From contig CM034544.1 of assembly GCA_020002185.1 (NCBI GenBank), positions 4,524,632 to 4,588,631 of the forward strand: 64,000 nucleotides of DNA. The letters are read 5' to 3'. The notes under the pieces were generated by a model, which did not search any database, was not told the origin of the DNA, and saw only the letters and a program-made list of their open reading frames with translations. This document shows positions 1 to 15,600 of the stretch, piece by piece. Every line of letters begins with the position of its first letter. Within the stretch, counting starts at the first letter, position 1. This stretch comes from Paraescarpia echinospica. Its lineage: Eukaryota > Annelida > Polychaeta > Sabellida > Siboglinidae. A program made the position numbers and the translations under genes.

Positions 1-491
1 TAACCAAACATAATCAAAATTACGCTTGTTAATAGTACATTGGTTGTATGCTTAAATATAGGGGAATTATTCAAATCATCATTGCAGCATGAAATCTGAC
101 AGACGCATGCCTTATTATATGTAGTATAACAATATTTTTGGGAACCAAAGGTAACATAATTAAAATAGCCACCATTTCCAATATGGCTGCCAAATGAATA
201 ATTAGTTAATTTACAGATGATCAATATACAATTGTGTTCTAATTCACAAAGAGGCACAAAACTTGGTGGAAAGATATTTGATTTAATGCAGAATAAAAAA
301 ATACTGCTTCCTATGTTTGAAGCCAGCAGCAACACCATCAAAATGGTCGTTATTTCCAAGTCGCGCGTGTTACATCACACTATTTTTATGGCACTTTCCG
401 AATCGACGATATGAAATTGAAACCAACAGAAAAAAACGTGGCCGTTGAAGAGACACCTGGTGGGCGTGCACTGTACCTGAGGGGAGCCTAC
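1..491 (-). other. Fmr1 intron 10, partial
   Basis: AT-rich intronic sequence after the exon 10 donor. I see no further exon or repeat in it. Confidence 0.7.
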
Positions 492-601
492 CTCTACACG
501 GGGCACGAGCTGTTCGTTGTCACCCTCTATCTTCACCCTCACAACCCCTGACTTGTCTACGATATCCTGGATATTTCTTCCGTTCTTCCCTATCACCTTG
601 G
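492..601 (-). CDS. Fmr1: Fmr1 exon 10 (KH2, first half)
   Basis: 110 nt, acceptor TTTCAG, donor GAG|GTAGGC. It encodes [20 protein letters not shown] and RVKIEGDNE. The GKNG loop and the hydrophobic Ile of the following helix are kept. The KH2 variable loop and later exons are not in the remaining 491 bases, so the gene runs off the window. Confidence 0.94.
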
Positions 602-3600
602 CTGAAAGCACACAGACGGGGCATCTAGAATGTACAGTCGAACCTCGCTTTACAGTCACGTCGCTAATGCAGCCACCTTGCAATTAAGGTCATCCAGTGG
701 TGATCATCGCTAGTACCGTTCTCACTAGTGCCTGACTCTACACCTTACATGATATTTAACATTTTATATATTTTAACTAGTGCTACCATCCATTAAGGGG
801 AGGTATGGCAGCTAGATAGGACAATTTTTAAAATGCAAAATTAACATAATGTTTTGCCCGAGTTTAAGTATAGGTCTTTTTGATTAAAGAAATTGAAATT
901 TGTTCTGCCAGACCCCCAGTTTCCATGGCAACAATCAAAGACGGCCATCGGATAGGGAAGATACAACATAATTTGGAAACATTGTACCTCCTCCTGTAAT
1001 ACAGTAATCAATGTAAATCTTTCTATTTCTTATTCACAACACCTTATTCTATGCAACGTCAGAGATGCATTTTATGTATTGCCATTATTTAACATTCAAA
1101 AACATATTTAAATGTCATCACACAATATATCCATATAAGTTACCTAGAACTATGTAAATGTTATAAAAGTGATCTTTATTAATAGTAAACATAAAATGCT
1201 ATCAAAGTGTCAGTTTAGTTGCAGTGTCCTGTCCTTAAGAACATCAGTTTGGAAGTCTAAACATTTGTTTGCCATGTAATGTAAGGCACATAGTATTAGT
1301 CATAAACATTGTAAATGAGCATTACGCCAGGACAACTCAGCCAGGCAACATCTGACAGGCAAGACTGCAGGAGGCTGTGCTCGAGTCGCCAAAAGTCGGA
1401 CCCGACTTGGCAGCGCAAGGTGACAAGGTGATCAACATTGTCGACAAGGCAAAACTTGTTATAGTATTTGCTGTCTGTACACTCACCTATCAAGTCTCGT
1501 GGTACTTGGAGCATGTCCTCAGTAAATTCTAATATGTCACGGGCTATTTTCACGGCCTTTTCCGTCTACAAACAACAAACATCCATACATATATTGTCCT
1601 GTAGAGAATCCACTTTGCTGTCACGTACATAAACAGAAAGCAGTCCTAGCCCAGTGATGGTCAAGTATACAGTGTGCGACCAGTTAAATAAAGTATAGTC
1701 GGTTTAATAAAAAACAGTACTTTTGTTGAAAAAGACTGTAAACGTTTGGATAGTTAAATATCATGCAATTCGTAGCTATCCAAAAACGTACAGTATAAAA
1801 ATACATAGTTTTGTTGTCCGTAATAACAACAGGAGTATTATTTTTGACGACTTTTAAGGTGTCCAAAAACATGGTGTGCAGAGGGTACAGCCATAAAGGC
1901 ACCTTCAACATTTTAATTCCAGTTTGCCGTATGCCAAATGAAAACCTCATAAAAATAGCTTTCAAGGGAGACTTTAAAGGACACAGAAAACGAGGAAGGC
2001 CACAGAAGAGGCGGAGTGACCAGGTTAGACAGGACACTGGACTCCCGCTTTTAACAGCAGAGCGGTGTGCTCTAGACAGGACGAAGTGGAGGGGAAGTGA
2101 AGGCGATTACGTAAAGCCACTGTCTGCCATCTTGCTTTCCACAAACCATTGATAAGAGGTCAGAGAACGATTTACGTGCAGTGAGTACGTGTCACATTTG
2201 GTGCATGAATACCTACATCACATCTAGCGGCAGATTCAAATTAAATTAGAGGGAGGATCATGTAAAAGTAAGATTTGTGGACACATACGCACACGTTTTG
2301 TTACAGATACATGAGAAAACGCGAGCGTTGCATGTGGACGCAATGCGTAACGTGGTTGAAATAATAGGACAGCAAAATCATTATACGTAACAATCGGGAA
2401 AGTAATATGGCGGCCTTGCTTGAAATCAAATCGACCTTTTTAACATTAGGCCTCCAAACCATGTATATAGATAGAGCAGTGTATGGCACCCACCTCCCCG
2501 TAGACACGAAAGGTACAGGAGTCCTCTTCAAGTTCGATGGCGGTGATGCCCTCTATGCTGCGGGCCTGTTGGATGTTGGCCCCGTGAGACCCGATGGCCA
2601 GACCCATCAGGTCCTCATGCACTGTGAATTCCTCCAGGTGGGGCGCTCGACTGTGCAGCTTCGTGCTCTAGCAAACCACAGTAGACATTTTCACTTTCTC
2701 TTTAATCATGTTTTTTGTGTTCTTTAAAAATAGTTTAATGGAAATCAGTGTATGGAAACTATTTCTTAACCGTAGAATGTATGCTTGCACTTATCTGAAA
2801 ACAGAGTTTTGTGCAGAATGATGTGTCACTCTATGTCGCTTTCACTTTTGTATTACTTTGTAACATTACGCTTTAATCAAAGAATGTATGTGTTTTCATA
2901 TATTGTTATTTACAAATGATCTCCAAGTGATGTGCACAATTGTGCAGCTTCATGTTCTAGCAATTCGATCACATCGGTGTACACAAACACTTTCAGTTTC
3001 GTTTTTATCACACAATGTGTTGTTATTTACGAATAGTTTAATGCACACTGATGTATGTAAGTTCTTTCAGTTTCTTTTTATCATGTTTTCTCTTATTTAA
3101 AAATAGTTTACAGCGAACTGATGTACGCAAACTCGTCCAGTGTGGTACGTAGGTACGAGAAATCAACAGACGTGCACCCAAGCCCTTGTATTCGCAAATT
3201 GCGCGTTTATTGGGAACAATATGTTATATTTCAGTGAGACTCAATAGTATTTATTTTCACAACCACTAGGACACCCCGTCAGCTCAAATTCCCCCTGTCC
3301 TAAATGAACTGAGCCCATCCAAAAGACGGGTGGAGGGTCTATATTAAAGCTGTTACCTCGAGTTTGCGCGCTGCCTCCTCTGTACGTTGCTTCAACAACA
3401 TCTTCTGTCGCAGGTTGCGGAAGTGCATATCACTCAACATGGACGCCCGTCTCACAGACACCTCCGAGGTCGACTGCAAACACAACACACGAGTGCTGTA
3501 CAACAGTATAACGCACGACACGCATCAGAACCAGGTCACAACACACGAGTGCTGTACAACAGTATAACGCACGACACGCATCAGAACCAGGTCACAACAC

Positions 3601-6600
3601 ACGAGTGCTGTACAACAGTATAACGCACGACACGCATCAGAACCAGGTGACTACATGACGGGGGAGGAAATAGAGAGCAACTGGCTCTTTCTCGGTTTCC
3701 TTCCATTCTAGCACCCCGATGGGTAATTGGTGTACTACTAGAGTATATAACCACTGCACTAACAGCGGAATGCTGTCTAACCCTGTTTATAACCCTGTCC
3801 TTATAACTATATAACCCTAATCCTGTGGTCATTGCACATGCACAATGTGACATAACTTATAACCCTAATCCTGTGGTCATTGCACATGCACCATGTGACA
3901 TAACTTATAACCCTAATCCTGTGGTCATTGCACATGCACCATGTGACATAACTTATAACCCTAACCCTGTGGTCATTGCACATGCACCATGTGACATAAC
4001 TTATAACCCTAACCCTGTGGTCATTGCACATGCACCATGTGACATAACTTATAACCCTAACCCTGTGGTCATTGCACATGAACCATGTGACATAACTTAT
4101 AACCCTAACCCTGTGGTCATTGCACATGCACCATGTGACATAACTTATAACCCTAACCCTGTGGTCATTGCACATGCACCATGTGACATAACTTATAACC
4201 CTAACCCTGTGGTCATTGCACATGCACCATGTGACATAACTTCCGCTGCAGGGCCCCTGGCTATTTGTACAGTATATTATCGGAACAGTTTCTACTACTC
4301 GCAGCTTTCTGCTGCCTTCAATACAGACCAATTAGCTTCCACAAAGTAACATTTTGTTATCAAACACAGGTGACATGACAATAGTGCTCCAGAAACTGAC
4401 ATCACAATCAAAATGACAGGTGCATTACATTCACACTACCAGCACAACGTCTGCCAGATCAATATGTCTCGCAAATAGTCTTTGTAAAAAATAAAAACAC
4501 TCTGGGTAAGAATTTCAACAAAATATATTATGGAGGAATTTCCAATTTATTAATACTATAATACAATAATAATAACGTTTATTTCAGACAAGTCTTAACA
4601 AATATGTATACATAAAATACAAATAAAAAAATACAAAGATATAGACACGCACCATGGAATAAAAAATAGTTGGTTAATAAAACCTCATATTCAATGAGAT
4701 CAGCCATTTTTTAAAAATGGACCCTTTTGCTAGGCGATAGTTGAGTGCAACTTACCAGGATCAAGATGGTCTTGTCGTCTGGGATGTACTGCATCACTGA
4801 CGGCTGGCACGCCTTCTTGAAGTCTCGGTGCATGCTCAGATCACTACAGCTGCATGGCGAAGGTCAAGGTCAGAGACATATTAAGGTCAAGGTCATACAT
4901 ACTGCACAGGTCACAATGTGCATGCTTGTGCAGTGATGATCAATGAGGCATAGTGTCACGATAAAGATCATGTTTAACTTGCTTAAAGGATATCCTAGAA
5001 TTTTTTTTATTTTATGCAACAGAGACAATCTTGGCAAAGAAAACTGACAAATGTTATTAGGAAGACAGATCAAACTGGCTGGGACATGTCATGAAATTTG
5101 AAGGAGTTTTGATGCTGATGACAGAAGGTTACAAGGAAAAAAAACAAGTTGGAGGAAAAAAATTAACGAATGGATTTATTTGACAGATGGAAAAAGGACG
5201 AAAATATAATAACAGCAGAATATGCAAGAAAATGGAGAATCATGTCTCCTTACCTTGTTATGTACACCTGCATTACAACGGATGGCAAACTGAAACTTAC
5301 ATTTCTTCGAGATCTGGCGGTACATTGATGACGCATTGGTGGAAGCTGTTGTTTGTGAGTGAAGGGCTGAAAGGTCAAATATTGACACAAATGTCATTGT
5401 AGATACAGCAGAGGTGGTACAAAGTGAAAGTAATTGTTGTAGTCTCTGCAAGAAGTGCCACAAACAACTGTGTGAAACAGAAATAAAAATACAGTGTGTG
5501 ACTAATATTAATAATAAAAATTTCAAATAATATAGTGTGTGACTAGTAATAATAAAAATGTTCAAATATACAGTGTGTGCCTAGTAATAATAATAAAAAT
5601 GTTCAAATATACAGTGTGTGCCTAGTAATAATAAAAATGTTCAAATATACAGTGTGTGCCTAGTAATAATAATAAAAATGTTCAAATATACAGTGTGTGA
5701 CTAGTAATAATAAAAATGTTCAAATATACAGTGTGACTAGTAATAATAAAAATGTTCAAATATACAGTGTGTGACTAGTAATAATAAAAATGTTCAAATA
5801 TACAGTGTGTGCCTAGTAATAATAAAAAAATTCAAATATACAGTGTGTGCCTAGTAATAATAAAAATGTTCAAATATACAGTGTGTGCCTAGTAATAATA
5901 ATAAAAATGTTCAAATATACAGTGTGTGACTAGTAATAATAAAAATGTTCAAATATACAGTGTGTGACTAGTAATAATAAAAATGTTCAAATATACAGTG
6001 TGTGACTAGTAATAATAAAAATGTTCAAATATACAGTGTGTGCCTAGTAATAATAAAAATATTCAAATATACAGTGTGTGCCTAGTAATAATAAAAATGT
6101 TCAAATATACAGTGTGTGCCTAGTAATAATAAAAATGTTCAAATATACAGTGTGTGACTAGTAATAATAAAAATGTTCAAATATACAGTGTGTGACTAGT
6201 AATAATAAAAATGTTCAAATATACAGTGTGTACCTAGTAATAATAATAAAAATGTTCAAATATACAGTGTGTGACTAGTAATAATAATACTAATGAGTCA
6301 ACTTGTACAGTTAAATTGGTATGCACTGTGTAGATGGTTTAATAAAAAGCGAGTACTTCTGTTGAAATTGTTGAAAGAATTGACTGAATTCAATGCGAGA
6401 TTAAGTCACTTGCAAAACTGAGAACAAACTTACGTTAAGTAATATACAGCCTAACATGATAAAAATAACTTAATAGTGGTTTCATCAAAACTAAATAATA
6501 TGCACAAACAAGCCAGCGTATCATAGCAAATACTCACAGGTTTATTGTTAAAGTCTTAAAGAACTGAATCTTTGGAAATTGTCTTTTCCAAGCTTGCAGA

Positions 6601-9600
6601 CATCGCAGTAGCGGCAGCACTTACTTTTTGTTTAGTGGCCGAATTCGATCCTTCTGTACAATCTCGCTGTAAGTGGAGTCCCAGCCGAGATACTCGACCA
6701 CGACAAAGTCACCCTTTATCATCTTCACCTTGGCATGCCACCAGCCGCATGGCTCCTCTGTTGACGACCGTGACAACACCTGCAGGACAGAAACAGGTGA
6801 AACGAAGTCAAGCTAAGGAGAAGTTCTTATATAGTGCAGCATCCAGTCCTTAGGACTGCTCTGAGCGCTTTGCACTTTACTCTCTGGCAGTGGCAGACCT
6901 GTTCAATCAAATACCATCTAAATTTCGCTGGGAAGCATTCAGCCATGCTACAATTACTGCGCCAAGATTATTCGTACACAAACATCACCATTGTTTATAG
7001 CCAGGTACTCATTCATACAGCTGAGCAAACCGGAGCAAGGTAGAGTGAACGAACATGCCCACTTGAGGTTAGAAACCACTGTCTATTGCCAGGTACTCAT
7101 TCGTACAGCTAAGTGAGTTAGAAACAAACCCAAGAGGATTCAAACCAGGAATCTCTCAACTGAGAGTGCAGTGCTCTAATCACTGAAGATATATTTCGTG
7201 ATCCATTAGTTTGGAAAATTAAATATAATACTTCAACATTGTCTTTGTTTGTAACTGCGTAAATATCATACACATGTCGTGGAGGTAAATCCCATACAGA
7301 TGGAGCAGTGTTTCAGACAGTCTATCTGACTTACAACAACAGTGATTACACTCGTCTGGGGAGACAGTGGAATAAATTCAGTTTGGCGGCTGCGAATCTG
7401 AACAATTGGCTTCAAGTCTCCCCAGCTATCATCCCATGGGTGGACCTTGTGCAGCAGAAATTAGGGATGTGCCCAATACCAATTAAATTAAAAACTAAAA
7501 TATGATAAAATGGGACTGATTTTTTTTATTTCTCAAGAGTCAATTTCTTTGGTTACCCTGATCCGGGGCATAGCCTTTATGCAAGCAACAACACGGAGAC
7601 AAATATAGATATGAAAAAGGCCAAATGGATGACGTTTGTTTATTATGGGTAACCAGTGTATAAGCCTTTTTGGCACACTGTAATATTTAAATAAAAGAAA
7701 TGTGGACTCTACAACCCAATGCCAGGCCTGTGACTGAGCCCATACTAGTCTCCTGAACATCAGGCTGTTAGAGCCCACATTTCAACATATAAAGCAGCAG
7801 CGGTATTCCTAGAACAATTGAAAGGAATGACATGTAATCACAGCAGAGCTTGTTATGTGTAGAGTTAATTTTAAAGCCAACATTATTAACTAAGCCAACA
7901 TGATTAACTAAAAAGTGCCTTTCTGAATACCACGCTATCTGCTGCCAAAAACACTAAATCTAAAATTATACTAATACCAAATGTGGGGGTATTTCGCCCC
8001 GATATATACAATTCCATACTATTCCTAAATCGAAAGTGGAAAAAAGGCATGCAACATCTCTTGCAATAAAACCCCGTGAACACCTCCGGTGCAAACCCTA
8101 TGCTCACAATCAATTATAAATGTGGGGAAAGCATCGAGACCAGCAACCCCTTTCCAATAACGATGTACAAATCATGACTATACATCAAACATTCCTGGAC
8201 GAAAAATAGGGAGGCGGGTGGGTCAAATTAGACAAACGTCTGCCCCTTTACGCTTTCGCAAACGGAGTGCGGGATCAGCTTAGGATTCTCCCGAGGGACG
8301 CGCGCCAGTGCGCGCTGATTGGTTGATTTGATTCTCCCCACGGGAGTAATTAACACGTCCTTGCATAAATTAGCCTCCTCTAATGGGAGGCCTCCGTGTG
8401 CTGTTGTCTTGCACAAAGTCAAGTATGCAAATCGGCTGTGCCAGATGTGCACACCATCATTTATGCAAGCAACAACACGGAGACAAATATAGATATGAAA
8501 AAGGCCAAATGGATGACGTTTGTTTATTATGGGTAACCAGTGTATAAGCCTTTTTGGCACACTGTAATATTTAAATAAAAGAAATGTGGACTCTACAACC
8601 CAATATCGGCTTTATTTTAAGTGTTTGTAAACAAGGGTCAAACAATCAGAGAATTTAAAAAAAATCTTCACCTGAACAGCACAATTCGTTATGGTCATAA
8701 AACATGTGAAGTGAGAGCCCAAACCACCTTATTGCACAAAGTAACATTCCAACAAGCAACTTACTGCAATAGTTTGATGGTATTTGCAATCACTTACTCT
8801 GAATAATTTTTCCTGTGGGGGCATATGTCCATAAATTGCTGTTGCCATGGCAACAATTATGCAAATTAGCTGATTGTTCACATGTTCAACAACCTTCCCC
8901 AACTAATGTTATCCTCAAATTTTATGAAAATATGATGAGTTTTCACCAAGATACGGCCAGTAGTACTTTAGGACCAGCGGCTACCATAAATTAACTGTGT
9001 TCAACCATAATCAAACTCCTGTTTTTGGATAACGTAGACAACGTAAACAAACTCTAACTGATTCCAGAGGAAGCATAGCGCGTAGTCACCCGACTGCAAC
9101 ATTTCACCACCAGATTGTGGAAGTGATCTAGTTTGAAGACAGCACATTCTCCATCATATCATGTAGCTGTTAGTCCTTCGCAAGCAAAGCACATGTCATA
9201 GCAAACTAGTTGATGTTTGTTTAATGGCACATTTAATATACTACAAGTGCTCAGTAAAGTTGTAAAATAGTTCAGAACCATCTGGCCATGTTGACAGACA
9301 TAACAATCATACACTGCATGCTGGGATAGAATGTACCACTTTGTACTTGAACGATATCATGCATATTTAAAACAGGAAACAACACTGTTATATATTAATT
9401 TTGATGTTTTCCCTAAATACAGTAATTCTAGACTCACAATCATAACAAAAACTGGACCTGTAGTTTAATATAAGTGAAGAATTTATAGTGATGGTATATA
9501 TACTGAAAGTGAAACTGCCCTTAGAAATGTTGCTTTCAGGCATACAAATAAGTGTTGTAAATAGTTCAGTCATTTGAGTGCCCACACTGTCTCTCATACT

Positions 9601-12600
9601 GCTATTCCTGTGGTTGTTTTGTTTCTCACACAGCAATTACGAACTCGGGAAAAACTACTGATGACGTCAGACAATTGCATAACCATAAGATAAAAAGCAG
9701 CTACTGAAATAACTAACGTGGCTGCAATGTAAGGTTAGCTCTGTGAGATGTACAGACCCAGCACATAGCTGTGGCTGCAATGTAAGGTTAGCTCTGTGAG
9801 ATGTACAGACCCAGCACATAGCTGTGGCTGCAATGTAAGGTTAGCTCTGTGAGATGTACAGACCCAGCACATAGCTGTGGCTGCAATGTAAGCCTAGCTC
9901 TGTGACATGTACAGACCCAGCACATAGCTGTGGCTGCAATGTAAGGTTAGCTCTGTGAGATGTACAGACCCAGCACATAGCTGTGGCTGCAATGTAAGGT
10001 TACCTCTGTGAGATGTACAGACCCAGCACATAGCTGTGGCTGCAATGTAAGGTTAGCTCTGTGAGATGTACAGACCCAGCACATAGCTGTGGCTGCAATG
10101 TAAGGTTAGCTCTGTGAGATGTACAGACCCAGCACATAGCTGTGGCTGCAATGTAAGGTTAGCTCTGTGAGATGTACAGACCCAGCACATTGCTGTGCAT
10201 AGCCAAATGACATTCTTTCTCAGCTATCTGCAATGACGCAACATCTGTATCAATAAACAATTTCACAGATTTGAATTTCTGAATACCAGGGCAGATTACA
10301 GACAATACCAGACAGAGTGTCTAAGATACACAGATAGATTTACAAAACACATGGCAGATATTGATTTGTATAGGAAATTTACAGGAAACAACCTAGCATC
10401 TCGTACTGGATACTAGGTAGGTTTCATTTTCTTAAATTAATCTAAATTGTAACAAACCAAAATTAACTTTGAAAGAACCTTTCACTGAGTTTCACTATCT
10501 TTTCCTGTGCATTTCTGCGCAATTTTAGTATGCAACATGGTCAAACATTGGAAGGGAGATCATGGATGGTTTGAAGATGGAGGGTCACAGTTCCGAACAA
10601 CTTCTGAGAGGGTAGAAATAAGTAGAAGGCACACTACAAGTGTTCACCAGTGATGTGTGAGTGCCAAAGTGATGTGTTCATCAGTGATGTGTGAGTGCCA
10701 AAGTGATGTGTTCATCAGTGATGTGTGAGTGCCAAAGTGATGTGTTTATCCGTGATGTGTGAGTGCCAAAGTGATGTGTTCATCAGTGATGTGTGAGTGC
10801 CAAAGTGATGTGTTCATCAGTGTTGTGTGAGTGCCAAAGTGATTTGTTGATCAGTGATGTGTGAATGTCAAAGTGATGTGTTCATCAGTGATGTGTGAGT
10901 GCCAAAGTGATGTGTTCATCAGTGATGTGTGAGTGCCAAAGTGATGTGTTCATCAGTGATGTGTGAGTGCCAAAGTGATGTGTTCATCAGTGATGTGTGA
11001 GTGCCAAAGTGATGTGTTCACCAGTGATGTGTGAGTGCCAAAGTGATGTGTTCATCAGTGATGTGTGAGTGCCAACGTGATGTGTTCATCAGTGATGTGT
11101 GAGTGTCAAAGTGATGTGTTCATCAGTGATGTGTGAGTGCCAAAGTGATGTGTTCACCAGTGATGTGTGAGTGCCAAAGTGATGTGTTCATCAGTGATGT
11201 GTGAGTGCCAAAGTGATGTGTTCATCAGTGATGTGTGAGTGCCAAAGTGATGTGTTCACCAGTGATGTGTGAGTGCCAAAGTGATGTGTTCATCAGTGAT
11301 GTGTGAGTGCCAAAGTGATGTGTTCACCAGTGATGTGTGAGTGCCAAAGTGATGTGTTCATCAGTGATGTGTGAGTGCCAACGTGATGTGTTCATCAGTG
11401 ATGTGTGAGTGTCAAAGTGATGTGTTCATCAGTGATGTGTGAGTGCCAAAGTGATGTGTTCACCAGTTATGTGTGAGTGCCAAAGTGATGTGTTCATCAG
11501 TGATGTGTGAGTGCCAAAGTGATGTGTTCATCAGTGATGTGTGAGTGCCAAAGTGATGTGTTCATCAGTGATGTGTGAGTGCCAAAATGATGTGTTCACC
11601 AGTGATGTGTGAGTGCCAAAGTGATGTGTTCATCAGTGATGTGTGGGTGTTCATCAGTGATGTGTTCATCAGTGATGTGTGAGTGCCAAAGTGATGTGTT
11701 CACCAGTTATGTGAGTGCCAAAGTGATGTGTTCATCAGTGATGTGTGAGTGCCAAAGTGATGTGTTCATAACAGGAGCTGTTGGAATACATGATTGGAAT
11801 GTAAGCTGTCCACTGCCTGGGTTATAAGAATTCCAATGTCATGGTGTTAACTGTACATAAACACCTTTACTCTCAGTCAACTAATACTAACAAAACAGAG
11901 TGCAATCTCAAAATAATAGGATTTATTATCATCAACAGCTAGCATGACATCAGCTGACCCACAAGTTGCTGGTAATCATAACATTTAAATGCTCCAGGGA
12001 CTGTTTCAATAACATTCTTATCAACTACTCAGTCTGATTTTGCTATATAAAATTGATTTCACTTCTTAACAGTGAATTTATAAATGAAAAACTGTCAACA
12101 TGCGGACGTGCGACTGGGACTCTTTCACTGGTGTGTCACAGAAATAGTATCCTCAGCGAAATGGCAGCACCTATTTACTTGTTGACAAAGTTTCCTAAAT
12201 GTAACAAGGGATGCTGTTCAATGATGGATTTCCATTAAGAGTTTGTTATCTTAGTGAACTGGTCAACTGTTGTTTACGATTATATGCTACAATCTGACCA
12301 CACTAGGCAGCCTGGATGTCAAATATGTAATTTGACAAGTTGGTCAAATTTTACAATCGTGTTAATGTGAATCTAAGGCAAATCTAACAAAATCTTACAG
12401 TTGTAGAGACACAGAAAGAATGTTACATACTCTTTAAAATAAACACACATTTGTACCTTACATTATCAATACTGTAAACGGTTTACATTATCAATACTGT
12501 AAATGGTTTACACAGTTACATGTTAAACACAGCGTGGCAACACACAATTTCACATTCAGTATGTGTCTATAATATAGTGTAAACTTAAATGAGAAAACAA

Positions 12601-15600
12601 TTACAAATCTTTCCCTTAGTCTATATTGCAATCTTTCATGTGATTGGTCAGTGGTTTTTTTAAACTGTGATACAGTAATAAAACATTTCAACATGACAAG
12701 TGATGAAATCAAAACGTCTACATTCTAATATATGAACAGGTAAATGAGAATTTGAGATTTCAGTATCTGTCTACCAGACACACACATAAGTGGCCATGTA
12801 AGACCATGGCCTGTCCACACAGAAAGATGATTCAACTTCAGGGAACACCTTCACAGGAGGCTGGCATTACTCACTGACTCAACCCTCATTAGTCATGCGA
12901 AAAACACATGTAGCTGCAGCATTAACCCTTTCAACTTCACTGGTTAGTGGATATCAACAAGGTTCACATAATCTTTGTGTGGGTTGCACACAAGAGGTGT
13001 CCCTGAAAAGAGCCTATGTAGTCTTGCAGGCATGGGATCAATTCCATTTTGTTAATTCCTAGTCTAGTGAATTCTAAAAATTAATAGTACCTTGCAAAAT
13101 ATCAATTCCAGTTCTAAATTATCTGGTCCAATTTTAACCTTTAAAACCCTAAACTAAGGAAAAATTCAAATTCAATTTGTTTTTTAAGTTTTGTTTGTAC
13201 TTGAAATCATGTGTGCACAATCGTATTTAATCTGATACATGGAGTTGACACTCCTAGTGTCAACAGTGACGGACTAACAGAGCAATTGTCTTGCTAGGAA
13301 TGTGCACGTCTTACTGAGCAGGTATGTTAGAAGCCAGCTATCAGTCTATTCACCTCTACTGTTCACATTATTTCAATGACAGAGCAGACAGTGTCTGTGC
13401 TGCAATGTTGACAGCTTCCTGGCTGTTACCAGATTCACGGTGACAGTAGACAAATATGATTTTAATAGCAAATTTAAGGGACAAAGATTAACAATATCAA
13501 GTCACTCATTCTTACAATTCCACACAAAATCAATTCCAATTCGACTTGCAACTAACTGTAGTGTGAATCCACCAAAACCCTGTCATTTTCACTGGGCAGC
13601 CTTGTGTACACTGCCATGCCACTAGCCTCAAAATGAAAGTCTCTAATCAGCTGCAATCAGTGTTTCCTTGGAGTATGTCAGACAGTATCTGATAGATAAA
13701 TCTCTGTAATAATTTCATCAGTGAAACAGCCTTGTAGTTGTAAGCCACAGTCACATAAAGCACTGGTCTCAATGATAGACTCAGGCAGCAGTGTAAGCCA
13801 CAGTCACACAGAGCACTGGTCTCAATGATAGACTCAGGCAGCAGTGTAAGCCACAGTCACATAAAGCACTGGTCTCAATGATAGACTCAGGCAGCAGTGT
13901 AAGCCACAGTCACATAGAGCACTGGTCTCAATGATAGACTCAGGCAGCAGTGTAAGCCACAGTCACACAGAGCACTGGTCTCAATGATAGACTCAGGCAG
14001 CAGTGTAAGCCACAGTCACATAGAGCACTGGTCTCAATGATAGACTCAGGCAGCAGTGTAAGCCACAGTCACATAAAGCACTGGTCTCAATGATAGACTC
14101 AGGCAGCAGTGTAAGCCACAGTCACATAAAGCACTGGTCTCAATGATAGACTCAGGCAGCAGTGTAAGCCACAGTCACATAGAGCACTGGTCTCAATGAT
14201 AGACTCAGGCAGCAGTGTAAGCCACAGTCACATAGAGCACTGGTCTCAATGATAGACTCAGGCAGCAGTGTAAGCCACAGTCACATAGAGCACTGGTCTC
14301 AATGATAGACTCAGGCAGCAGTGTAATGCCACAGTCACATAGAGCACTGGTCTCAATGATAGACTCAGGCAGCAGTGTAAGCCACAGTCACATAGAGCAC
14401 TGGTCTCAATGATAGACTCAGGCAGCAGTGTAAGCCACAGTCACATAGAGCACTGGTCTCAATGATAGACTCAGGCAGCAGTGTAAGCCACAGTCACATA
14501 GAGCACTGGTCTCAATGATAGACTCAGGCAGCAGTGTAAGCCACAGTCACATAGAGCACTGGTCTCAATGATAGACTCAGGCAGCAGTGTAAGCCAGTCA
14601 CATAGAGCACTGGTCTCAATGATAGACTCAGGCAGCAGTGTAAGCCACAGTCACATAGAGCACTGGTCTCAATGATAGACTCAGGCAGCAGTGTAAGCCA
14701 CAGTCACATAGAGCACTGGTCTTAATGATAGACTCAGGCAGCAGTGTAATGCCACAGTCACATAGAGCACTGGTCTCAATGATAGACTCAGGCAGCAGTG
14801 TAATGCCACAGTCACATAGAGCACTGGTCTCAATGATAGACTCAGGCAGCAGTGTAAGCCACAGTCACATAGAGCACTGGTCTCAATGATAGACTCAGGC
14901 AGCAGTGTAAGCCACAGTCACATAGAGCACTGGTCTCAATGATAGACTCAGGCAGCAGTGTAAGCCACAGCAGCACTGAGCACTGGTCTCAGCACTGGTC
15001 TCAGGCAGCAGTGTAAGCCACAGTCACATAGAGCACTGGTCTCAATGATAGACTCAGGCAGCAGTGTAAGCCACAGTCACATAGAGCACTGGTCTCAATG
15101 ATAGACTCAGGCAGCAGTGTAAGCCACAGTCACATAGAGCACTGGTCTCAATGATAGACTCAGGCAGCAGTGTAAGCCACAGTCACATAGAGCACTGGTC
15201 TCAATGATAGACTCAGGCAGCAGTGTAAGCCACAGTCACATAAAGCACTGGTCTCAATGATAGACTCAGGCAGCAGTGTAAGCCACAGTCACATAGAGCA
15301 CTGGTCTCAATGATAGACTCAGGCAGCAGTGTAAGCCACAGTCACATAGAGCACTGGTCTCAATGATAGACTCAGGCAGCAGTGTAAGCCACAGTCACAT
15401 AAACACTGGTCTCAATGATAGACTCAGGCAGCAGTGTAGAGCACTGGTCTCAATGATAGACTCAGGCAGCAGTGTAAGCCACAGTCACATAAGCACTGGT
15501 CTCAATGATAGACTCAGGCAGCAGTGTGTCAATAGTCACATAGAACACTGGTCTGATAGACTCAGGCAGCAGTGTAAGCCACAGTCACAGCACTGGATAG

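Larger units (their letters stand above)
3474..4755 (-). other. Fmr1 intron 6
   Basis: 1,282 bp, a third of it two minisatellites (56 bp x3 and 48 bp x9). The rest, including AT-rich 4,440-4,700, shows nothing recognisable. Confidence 0.85.

Noticed and set aside
3811..4242. Long open frames on both strands and TAACCCTAACCC motifs suggesting telomeric DNA
   Set aside because: The period (48 bp) is a multiple of 3, so open frames persist automatically; only two telomere-like hexamers occur per unit, embedded in unrelated sequence.
4859..4896. Nuclear-receptor response element (repeated TCAAGGTCA)
   Set aside because: Two half-sites beside an exon are compatible with chance; no supporting context.
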